13,577 nt of DNA, from assembly GCA_964371745.1 (NCBI GenBank), contig CAYJNS010000028.1:1-13577 (forward strand), in the 5' to 3' direction. This DNA is from CAKOSP01 sp964371745. GTDB lineage: Bacteria > Bacillota_I > Bacilli_A > RF39 > UBA660. Position numbers and translations under genes: made by a program. The notes beneath the pieces are model-generated. The model was not told the origin of the DNA and searched no databases. It saw only the letters and a program-made list of their open reading frames with translations. Shown in pieces: positions 7,012 to 13,231 of the stretch. Within the stretch, counting starts at the first letter, position 1. Each line of letters begins with the position of its first letter.

Positions 7012-7020
7012 TGATATAAT
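7012..7020 (+). promoter_or_regulatory. Extended -10 promoter for the ftsEX operon
   Basis: TGATATAAT, identical to the extended -10 in front of the TetR gene, ends 20 bases before the ftsE start. The -35 region at 17 bases (TTAATT, 6992-6997) is poor. Confidence 0.55.
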
Positions 7021-7040
7021 TAAAATGGAGGATGTAAAAA

Positions 7041-7742
7041 TTGAAGTTTATAGAATTAAAAAATGTTAATAAAACATATGCCAATGGTATTACAGCTGTT
7101 GCAGATACTACACTTACTATCAATAAGGGTGAATTTGTATTTATAATTGGTTTAACTGCAAGTGGTAAATCTACTTTAATAAAATTATTATATAGAGAAG
7201 AAAAACCTACTAGTGGACATGTAATTGTTGGTGGTGTAAATGTTGGAAAACTTAGAAATGGAAATGTATATAAATTAAGAAGAAAACTAGGTATTGTATT
7301 TCAAGACTTTAAGTTATTACCTAAATTAACTGCATATGAAAATGTAGCTTTTGCTTTAGAGTGCACTGGTCTTAAAAATAGTGAAATTAGACCTAAAGTT
7401 ATGAAAGCTTTAGAAATAGTTGGTTTAAAAGCAAAAGCAAGAAGTTTTCCAGGAGAACTATCTGGCGGAGAACAACAACGTGTCTGTATTGCAAGAGCTA
7501 TAGTAAATAATCCGAAAATATTAATATGTGATGAACCTACTGGTAATTTAGATCCAGAAACAAGTAAAGATATTATGAAAGTAATTGATAGTATTAATAA
7601 AGAACTTGAAACAACAATTATAATGGCTACTCATGATAAAGACATTGTTAATAGAATGAAAAAAAGAGTTTTAGTTGTTGAAAATGGTACTATTGCTGGG
7701 GATTATGAGAAAGGAAAGTATAAAGCTAATGAAAGGGTTTAG
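7041..7742 (+). CDS. ftsE: Cell-division ABC transporter ATP-binding protein FtsE
   Basis: 233 residues, the normal FtsE length (about 220-230). All ABC ATPase motifs are present: Walker A G37-LTASGKST, Q-loop Q88 in VFQDFKLLPKLTAYENVAFAL, signature L140-SGGEQQ, Walker B ILICDE at 160-165 followed by PTGNLDP, and H-loop H198 (MATHD). FtsE energises FtsX, which controls a cell-wall hydrolase rather than transporting a solute. The start codon is TTG; GGAGGA (7027-7032) lies 8 bases upstream, and the nearby ATG triplets at 7025 and 7032 are out of frame. Walker A reads GLTASGKST where most FtsE proteins have GPSGAGKST or similar, but the invariant Gly-Lys-Ser/Thr is kept. The 3' end overlaps ftsX by 14 bases. 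Confidence 0.95.
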   Translation: MKFIELKNVNKTYANGITAVADTTLTINKGEFVFIIGLTASGKSTLIKLLYREEKPTSGHVIVGGVNVGKLRNGNVYKLRRKLGIVFQDFKLLPKLTAYENVAFALECTGLKNSEIRPKVMKALEIVGLKAKARSFPGELSGGEQQRVCIARAIVNNPKILICDEPTGNLDPETSKDIMKVIDSINKELETTIIMATHDKDIVNRMKKRVLVVENGTIAGDYEKGKYKANERV

Positions 7743-8619
7743 AATTTTAGGAAGAAGTATTAGAGATTCTTTTAAAAGCGTATTTCGGAATTTTAGTTTA
7801 AGTATGGCATCTATTATGTGTGTTACAATAACGTTATTATTAGTTGCAGTTGCAATTATATCAACTGCTAATATAAATTATACTTCTGAAAAAATACAAG
7901 ATGAATTAACAATAAGCGTTTATTTAACTGAAGATACATCAGAAGAAAGAATTGCCGAATTAACTAAAGAATTTGAAAATATAGACGAAGTTTCAGAAGT
8001 TGTTTTTAAAAGTAAAGATGAGTGGAAAGCTGAAGTATCAGAAGTTGATGAAACATTTAAAACAGCTTTAGATTATTTAGATGAAAATCCACTTTTAGAT
8101 TCGTTTATTATAAAAGTAGATATGGTTGAAGACTTAACTAAAACTGCAGAATATATCGCACAAACAAATAATGTAGAATCTGCTAAATATGGCGAAGGAC
8201 AAATTGATTCATTAATTTCTACATTTTCAATAGTTCAAAAGATTACAGTTGGATTAGTTGGAGCACTTATACTTGTAACTGCATTTTTAATTGGTAATAC
8301 TATAAAATTAACTATTTTCTCAAGAAGAAATGAAATAGAAATTATGCGTTTAGTTGGCGCTAGTAACACTACAATAAAATTACCATTTATATTTGAAGGT
8401 TTAATAGTAGGAATAATAGGTTCAATAATACCAATATGTATTACAATTTATGGTTATGTTATACTACACTCTTATACAGATGGAGTAGTACTAACATTTG
8501 TTCAATTAATGGATCCATTTAATTTTGTATTTATGGTATCAGGAGTTTTAGTTTTAATAGGTGCAGTTGTTGGTATGTTCGGTAGTTTAAATGCTGTAAG
8601 AAAGTACCTGAAAATATGA
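7729..8619 (+). CDS. ftsX: Cell-division ABC transporter permease FtsX
   Basis: 296 residues from ATG 7729. That start is preferred over in-frame ATGs further upstream in ftsE because it gives the family N-terminus MKGFRILGRSIRDSFKSVFRN, the normal length (about 295-300), and AAGGAAAG at 7711-7718 as ribosome-binding site. Topology is typical FtsX: first helix about 20-42, a large extracellular domain with short repeated E/D-rich segments, a second helix with a conserved cytosolic loop (FSRRNEIEIMRLVGASNTTIKLPFIFEG), then two more helices before the C-terminus. That loop is the most recognisable family block and contacts FtsE. The extracellular loop should bind the coiled coil of the next gene's product. 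The gene overlaps ftsE by 14 bases and the hydrolase gene by 4 (ATGA), giving tight stoichiometric coupling. Confidence 0.95.
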   Translation: MKGFRILGRSIRDSFKSVFRNFSLSMASIMCVTITLLLVAVAIISTANINYTSEKIQDELTISVYLTEDTSEERIAELTKEFENIDEVSEVVFKSKDEWKAEVSEVDETFKTALDYLDENPLLDSFIIKVDMVEDLTKTAEYIAQTNNVESAKYGEGQIDSLISTFSIVQKITVGLVGALILVTAFLIGNTIKLTIFSRRNEIEIMRLVGASNTTIKLPFIFEGLIVGIIGSIIPICITIYGYVILHSYTDGVVLTFVQLMDPFNFVFMVSGVLVLIGAVVGMFGSLNAVRKYLKI

Positions 8620-9827
8620 TGAAATTAGGTTTAAATATACTTTTTAGATTATTTTTAATAGTACTTGTAGTAACTCCATACTTTATTATGCCTAAAGAAG
8701 TAAATGCTGCTGCGGATACTTTAAGAGATTTAAAAGATGAACTTGCTGCTTTAGAAAGTCAAAAAGATTCTAATGATAGTTCTGTTAAAAGTACTGAAAG
8801 TCAAATAAATAATAATAAGCAAGATATTCAAGAAGCTTATGATAATATTAAGCAAAGTGAAACTGATATTGAAATTGCAAAAAAATCAATTGAAGAATCA
8901 GATAAAAAAATAAATGAATTAGCTGATACAGTTGGAGATTTAATTGTTTTATTTGAACAAATAAGTTCACAAGAAACTTATATTGATTATATAACTGGTG
9001 GTGCATCTATGACCGAAATAATTATGAGAGAAGATGCAATACAAAAAATAATTGATTACAATAAATCTCAAATAACTGAATTTGAAAACTTAATAACAGA
9101 TAATGAACAAAAACAATTAGATTTAATTAATTATCAAGATGATTTAGAAGGTAATATAGTAACATATGAAGCTAAAGTTGATTCTTTGGAAGGAGAATTA
9201 TCATATTATGCCGAAATTACTGAAGATATAGAAGATCAAATAAAAAATCAAAGAGCTCTAATAGAGTACTATGAAGATATTGGTTGTAAATTAGATCAAA
9301 GCTTAACAGACTGTGTATCAATTGCTAATAATAGAGGGTGGGTTAAACCTTTAGTAACTGCAATGGTAACATCTCCTTGGGGTATGAGAAGTGGCACTTT
9401 ACATAATGGAATAGACTTAGGTAGAATTTCAGAAGGTACAAATGTATATGCTGCTGCTGCAGGAACTGTTGCTGCGATTACAAGAAAATCAAGTTGTGGT
9501 GGAAATAAAGTTTACGTACATGTTTATGTTAATGGTGTAGCTTATACTAATACTTACTTACATTTACTTGAAATAAAAGTTGATGTTGGTGATAAAGTTA
9601 CTACTGATACAATAGTTGGAACTGTAGGTGGAGGATCAGGTACTCAGTGGTATGATAATTGTACTACTGGAACACATTTACATTTTGGTATATCAAAAGG
9701 ATTTTATTTAGGAGGAGGACCTGATGGTTATTCATCTTATTCACAACTTGTATCAAGAAGTATAGATCCACCAGGATTTCCTGATAAATATGGATGGTTT
9801 TATTCAAGAACACAATGGTTTGATTAA
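8616..9827 (+). CDS. Secreted coiled-coil M23 (LytM) peptidoglycan hydrolase, FtsEX partner
   Basis: 403 residues. Signal peptide at about 1-31 (NILFRLFLIVLVVTPYFIM...VNAA). A long coiled coil fills about 33-222, interrupted by the 'hook' VLFEQISSQETYIDYITGGASMTEIIMRED, which resembles the FtsX-binding part of EnvC/PcsB/CwlO-type proteins. The C-terminal M23 domain (about 243-403) keeps every expected residue: H263 and D267 (HNGID), H316 (YLHL), H354 and H356 (HLHF). It should therefore cut peptide cross-links itself, unlike E. coli EnvC, whose LytM domain is degenerate and only activates amidases. Four cysteines lie outside the membrane: C224 and C233 in the linker, C294 and C349 in the catalytic domain. 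It starts on the ATGA overlap with ftsX; the second ATG at 8619 is an equally possible start. A terminator follows, so this is the last gene of the operon. Confidence 0.9.
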   Translation: MMKLGLNILFRLFLIVLVVTPYFIMPKEVNAAADTLRDLKDELAALESQKDSNDSSVKSTESQINNNKQDIQEAYDNIKQSETDIEIAKKSIEESDKKINELADTVGDLIVLFEQISSQETYIDYITGGASMTEIIMREDAIQKIIDYNKSQITEFENLITDNEQKQLDLINYQDDLEGNIVTYEAKVDSLEGELSYYAEITEDIEDQIKNQRALIEYYEDIGCKLDQSLTDCVSIANNRGWVKPLVTAMVTSPWGMRSGTLHNGIDLGRISEGTNVYAAAAGTVAAITRKSSCGGNKVYVHVYVNGVAYTNTYLHLLEIKVDVGDKVTTDTIVGTVGGGSGTQWYDNCTTGTHLHFGISKGFYLGGGPDGYSSYSQLVSRSIDPPGFPDKYGWFYSRTQWFD

Positions 9828-9858
9828 CTAACAAATACGTTAGTTTTTCTTTTTTTTT
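9826..9858 (+). terminator. Rho-independent terminator of the ftsEX operon
   Basis: AACTAAC (9826-9832) pairs perfectly with GTTAGTT (9839-9845) around a 6-base loop, followed by a T-tract broken by a single C and running to about 9858. The stem starts within the stop codon. Confidence 0.85.
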
Positions 9859-9897
9859 AAATTAAACTATGATAAACTATTCATAGTGGTGATGAAC

Positions 9898-10857
9898 ATG
9901 TTAAAAAAAATACTTATATTTGGTGGGGGTACTGGTTTATCTCAACTTTTAAAAGGTTTAAAGTTATTTCCTGTTGAGATAACTGCTGTTGTAACAGTAG
10001 CAGATAATGGTAAAAGTACAGGTATGCTTAGAAAAGATATGAATACACCTGCTGTTGGTGATATTTCAAAAGTAATGCTATCTATGGCTAATATTGATAA
10101 TGATGTAGAAAATTTAATGAATTATAGATTTAAAAAAACAAGAAGTTTAAATGAGCATTCAATTAAAAATTTATTACTTACAGCTCTTTTAGATATGAAA
10201 GGTAATTTTGATCAGGCAATACCTGTCTTGTGTAAACTTTTAGATATAGAAGGAACAATTCTTCCACTTACTGAAGACTCAATAGAACTCGTAGGAATTA
10301 CTTCTAAAGGTAAAGAAGTTATAGGTGAACATCAAATTACTTCAGCTAAAGACAAAATAATTGAAATAAAATATGATAAAGAGTTTAAAGTTAATCCTAA
10401 AATATATACTGCTATAAATGAATCTGATTTAATTATATTTTCTTCAGGTAGTTTATTTACTAGTATAATTCCACATTTAATTGATCATACATTATGTGAA
10501 AAAATAAAAAATGCTCAAGCTAAAAAGTTATATGTATGTAATTTATTTACTCAACCTGGTGAAACAGATGGCTTTAAAGTAAGTGATCATATCAAATTAT
10601 TAAATAGATATTTTGATGATTCTGTTATTAACGCAGTAGTTGCTAATAATAATTATATAAATGATTCACTTGCTAAAAAATATTTACAAAAGGAGCAAAA
10701 AGATTTTGTGCTTTTAGATAGTGAAGAATTAAAAAAGATGGATATATCAGTTATTGAAAGTGATTTAGTAGTAGTGCCAGAAAAATATTTTAGACATGAT
10801 GCTTTGAAAACTGCTTATTTAATTTTTTCATACATAATGGATGGGGATAAAAAGTGA
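9898..10857 (+). CDS. yvcK: YvcK/GlmR family (CofD-like) gluconeogenesis and cell-wall factor
   Basis: 319 residues from ATG 9898; GTG 9886 and ATG 9892 are in frame, but GGTGAT at 9888-9893 is best read as the ribosome-binding site of 9898, giving the family N-terminus MLKKILIFGGGTGLSQLLKGLK. YvcK binds UDP-GlcNAc and adjusts the flow of carbon into peptidoglycan precursors; it is needed on gluconeogenic carbon in Bacillus. The family blocks are present in order: GGGTGLS (9-15), VTVADNGKSTG (32-42), VGDISK (53-58), EHSIKNLLL, SSGSLFTSIIPHL, CNLFTQPGETDGF and a late RHDALKT. Several glycine-rich positions differ from Bacillus YvcK (see finding). The stop overlaps the GTG of whiA by four bases. 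The usual upstream neighbour rapZ is absent. A TATGAT at 9868-9873 could be its -10, but no -35 is evident. Confidence 0.9.
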   Translation: MLKKILIFGGGTGLSQLLKGLKLFPVEITAVVTVADNGKSTGMLRKDMNTPAVGDISKVMLSMANIDNDVENLMNYRFKKTRSLNEHSIKNLLLTALLDMKGNFDQAIPVLCKLLDIEGTILPLTEDSIELVGITSKGKEVIGEHQITSAKDKIIEIKYDKEFKVNPKIYTAINESDLIIFSSGSLFTSIIPHLIDHTLCEKIKNAQAKKLYVCNLFTQPGETDGFKVSDHIKLLNRYFDDSVINAVVANNNYINDSLAKKYLQKEQKDFVLLDSEELKKMDISVIESDLVVVPEKYFRHDALKTAYLIFSYIMDGDKK

Positions 10858-11786
10858 CGTTTACGACTAGTTTTAAAGAAGAGATATCAAAAATAAATGA
10901 TAATCAAATAGAAAAAAGAGTTTTACTTTGTGCATATTTAAATCTAACTCTTAAATATGATGTAAGTATGAATTTAATTAGCGAAAATGCATCTGTTATA
11001 AGAAAAATATATTCTGATATAAAAGAAATATTTGATATTAGACCTACAATAAAGGTTCGTATCCAAAAAAGATTTAGAGTAAAACAAATATATATATTAG
11101 AAATATTTGAAAAAATTGATTTAATAAAAAATAATATTAAATATAAAGATATATTAAACTTGTGTCCTACAGATGAAGAAAAAATAGCTTTCTTAAAAGG
11201 TGCATTTTTAGGAGTAGGGTCAATATCAGATCCTAAAACAAGTGGTTACCATTTAGAGTTTACTTCTGCTAAAAAAAGATTTGCAGATGATATTAAAGCT
11301 TTATTAAAACATTTTAATATTAAATCTAAGATAATAAAAAGAAATAAAAAAAATATAGTTTATATTAAACACTCTGAAGACATAAGTGATTTAATTAAAT
11401 TATTTAAAACAATAAATTCATTATTTTATTTTGAAGACATAAGAATATATAGAGATCATAAAAATATGGTAAATAGACTTAATAACTGTGAAATAGCTAA
11501 TCAAGAAAAGTCTATTACAGCGGGCTTAAAACAAATGGATGCAATTAATTATCTAAAAGATAATGATTTACTTGATTTACTTGATGAAAAAACCAAAATA
11601 GTAATAGAAACAAGAGAAAAGTATTTAGATGCTTCTTTAAGTGAACTTGCACATATTATATCTCTTGAGACAAAATATAAAATAGGTAAATCAGGTATTA
11701 ATCATAATTTTAGGAAGATAAATGAAATAATAAATAAACATAGGGAAGTAGGTAGTAAAAATGATGAAAGTAAGACTAGCAGCTGA
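10854..11786 (+). CDS. whiA: DNA-binding protein WhiA
   Basis: 310 residues, normal for WhiA. The N-terminal two thirds is the degenerate LAGLIDADG homing-endonuclease fold, with the diagnostic FLKGAFLGVGSISDPKTSGYHLEF, and about 220-300 is the helix-turn-helix domain: NRLNNCEIANQEKSITAGLKQ, then LSELAHIISLETKYKIGKSGINHNFRKI. In Bacillus WhiA (YvcL) supports division and chromosome segregation; in Streptomyces it is a sporulation regulator. The start is GTG in a GTGA overlap with yvcK, with GGGGAT (10843-10848) upstream. The 3' end overlaps nrdG by 26 bases and gives a short charged tail (GSKNDESKTSS) beyond the conserved domain. Confidence 0.93.
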   Translation: MTFTTSFKEEISKINDNQIEKRVLLCAYLNLTLKYDVSMNLISENASVIRKIYSDIKEIFDIRPTIKVRIQKRFRVKQIYILEIFEKIDLIKNNIKYKDILNLCPTDEEKIAFLKGAFLGVGSISDPKTSGYHLEFTSAKKRFADDIKALLKHFNIKSKIIKRNKKNIVYIKHSEDISDLIKLFKTINSLFYFEDIRIYRDHKNMVNRLNNCEIANQEKSITAGLKQMDAINYLKDNDLLDLLDEKTKIVIETREKYLDASLSELAHIISLETKYKIGKSGINHNFRKINEIINKHREVGSKNDESKTSS

Positions 11787-12267
11787 TATTCAAACTGATA
11801 GTATAGTAGATGGACCAGGACTTAGATCCGTTATATGGTTTCAAGGTTGTTCTCATAATTGTACTGGTTGTCATAATACTAATACATTACCATTTGAAGG
11901 TGGAATTGAAGTTTTGGTAACGGATGTTTTTAAAGAAATAGATTTACTAAACGATCAAGATGGAATTACTTTATCTGGTGGAGATCCTTTCTTTCAACCA
12001 AATGCATTACTAGAAATTGTAAAATATATAAAAGCCAAAGAGTATAATATTTGGTGTTATACAGGATTTGTTTATGAAGACATTCTTAAAATGGATGAAA
12101 TATATTTAGAAATACTAACACACATAGATGTATTAGTAGATGGAAGATTTATAATAGAAGAAAAATCTTTGGACTGTAAATATAGAGGCAGTAAAAATCA
12201 AAGATTAATTGATGTTCAAAAGTCTTTAACTAATAAGAAAGTAACCTTTCATGAAGTTACTGCTTAA
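11761..12267 (+). CDS. nrdG: Anaerobic ribonucleotide reductase activating protein NrdG
   Basis: 168 residues, typical of NrdG (about 155-175). It is a minimal radical SAM enzyme that makes the glycyl radical on the class III reductase NrdD. C30-SHN-C34-TG-C37 is the Fe-S motif. It is preceded by DSIVDGPGLRSVIWFQGC, typical of activases, and followed by TLSGGDPFFQ (SAM-binding GGDP), WCYTGF and KYRGSKNQRLID. The ATGs at 11761 and 11764 are both usable, with AGGTAG (11750-11755) upstream. No nrdD is present in the window, so the reductase must be elsewhere. It overlaps whiA by 26 bases and truA by 17. It indicates an anaerobic or facultative lifestyle. Other glycyl-radical activases are longer and carry extra ferredoxin cysteines, which are absent here. 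Confidence 0.9.
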   Translation: MMKVRLAADIQTDSIVDGPGLRSVIWFQGCSHNCTGCHNTNTLPFEGGIEVLVTDVFKEIDLLNDQDGITLSGGDPFFQPNALLEIVKYIKAKEYNIWCYTGFVYEDILKMDEIYLEILTHIDVLVDGRFIIEEKSLDCKYRGSKNQRLIDVQKSLTNKKVTFHEVTA

Positions 12268-12958
12268 ATTTAGTTATGATGGTTCTAAATTTTATGGTTT
12301 TCAAAGACAAAAAAAAGAAAGAAGCGTTCAAAAAGATATTGAAGAAGCTTTAAGTAAAATATATAATGAAGATATTGTTATAAAAGGAGCAGGAAGAACT
12401 GATCGTGGTGTACATGCTATAAATCAGTATGCACACTATGATGTAAAAAAAGATATTAAGGGATTAAAATCTATGTTAAATAAACTTCTAAGTGATATAA
12501 AAATAAAAAAAGTATCTATAGTAAGTGATGATTTTCATGCTAGGTATTCGCCTAAAAAGAAAATTTATATTTATAAAATAAGCTATGATGAAACTAAAGA
12601 TTCTAATTATTACTTAATTCTAAAAAAAAGATTAGATGTTAACTTACTTAAAAAAACATCTAAATTATTTATAGGCACACATAATTTTAAAAACTTTGTA
12701 AGTGGGGTAAGAGATAATTATGAGACAACTATTTTTAATATAACTTTTAAAGAAAGAAAAAATAGTCTTATAATAACTTTTGAAGGAATAGGTTTTTATA
12801 GATACATGATAAGAAATTTAGTAGGTGCTTTAATTGATGTTGATAAGTCTAAAGTTACTAACAAAGATATAAAAGATATGTTAGATAATCCTGATGTAGA
12901 AAAACAATTATCAACAGCTAAAAGTGAAGGCTTATATTTAAAAGATATTAAGTATTAA
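12251..12958 (+). CDS. truA: tRNA pseudouridine(38-40) synthase TruA
   Basis: 235 residues, slightly shorter than the usual 245-265. TruA converts uridine 38, 39 and 40 of the tRNA anticodon arm to pseudouridine. Visible blocks: LKFSYDGSKFYGFQRQ at the N-terminus, the catalytic GAGRTDRGVHA with D51, then DDFHARYSPKKKIYIYKI, GTHNFKNFV and the C-terminal FEGIGFYRYMIRNLVGALIDV. The start lies inside the end of nrdG (17-base overlap), so expression relies on upstream translation; no strong ribosome-binding site is seen. It is the last gene of the yvcK-whiA-nrdG-truA run. Confidence 0.95.
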   Translation: MKLLLKFSYDGSKFYGFQRQKKERSVQKDIEEALSKIYNEDIVIKGAGRTDRGVHAINQYAHYDVKKDIKGLKSMLNKLLSDIKIKKVSIVSDDFHARYSPKKKIYIYKISYDETKDSNYYLILKKRLDVNLLKKTSKLFIGTHNFKNFVSGVRDNYETTIFNITFKERKNSLIITFEGIGFYRYMIRNLVGALIDVDKSKVTNKDIKDMLDNPDVEKQLSTAKSEGLYLKDIKY

Positions 12959-12960
12959 AA

Positions 12961-12990
12961 ATCATTTATATTAAAACTTTTTTTAATGAT
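12961..12990 (+). terminator. Weak terminator-like hairpin after truA
   Basis: ATCA (12961-12964) and TTAAAA (12971-12976) can pair with TTTTAA and TGAT ending at 12990, with an internal bulge. There is no clean T-run after it, so termination here would be weak. Confidence 0.3.
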
Positions 12991-13122
12991 AATAAAAATA
13001 TTTTGTACCAATTGTATTGGAATGTAACAAAAAATATTTACAATGTAACAATATAATGTTAAATATAATTTTTTATTAAAAATCGCGAAACACCTTTGTA
13101 ACCAAAAAAGGTTGCAAAAGTA
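12991..13122 (+). promoter_or_regulatory. Repeat-rich region upstream of the rplM promoter
   Basis: No reading frame of note. It holds a perfect short inverted repeat, CCAAT-TGT-ATTGG (13008-13020). Three copies of TGTAAC lie at 13023-13028, 13044-13049 and 13097-13102. The first two sit in the shared 9-mer AATGTAACA and start 21 bases apart; the third starts 53 bases further on. The third is part of an imperfect hairpin, CCTTTGTAACC (13093-13103) with GGTTGCAAAAG (13110-13120), around six A's and ending two bases before the -35. This looks like a binding region for a regulator, but no known operator is matched. Confidence 0.35.
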
Positions 13123-13151
13123 TTGACAAGTATATAATTATTTGGTATATT
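13123..13151 (+). promoter_or_regulatory. Strong promoter for rplM
   Basis: Perfect -35 TTGACA (13123-13128), 17-base spacer, -10 TATATT (13146-13151, 5/6). This is the best sigma-A promoter in the window, as expected for a ribosomal-protein operon. Transcription should start near 13158, leaving a leader of about 75 bases. Confidence 0.85.
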
Positions 13152-13179
13152 ATTTTCGGTACATTTTATTTATTCTTAG

Positions 13180-13203
13180 ATTTTACCTGTGGGAAGGGAA
13201 AAT
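13180..13203 (+). ncRNA. Probable ribosomal protein L13 leader hairpin
   Basis: In the rplM leader, ATTTTACC (13180-13187) pairs with GGGAAAAT (13196-13203), with one A-G mismatch, closing the loop TGTGGGAA. A small hairpin with a purine-rich GTGGGA-type loop just before rplM fits the known Firmicutes L13 leader class, thought to bind L13 for autoregulation. The match is by position and loop character, from memory of the class; it was not tested against a covariance model. Confidence 0.5.
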
Positions 13204-13231
13204 TAATAGAATAGTGAAAGGAAGAATTAAA

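Noticed and set aside
7675..7728. Longer start for FtsX inside ftsE
   Set aside because: The family N-terminus begins at MKGF; the longer form would be 18 residues too long and overlap ftsE by 68 bases.
13093..13120. Intrinsic terminator just before the rplM promoter
   Set aside because: The hairpin has no T-run on the + strand, and there is no converging gene to need it on the - strand.
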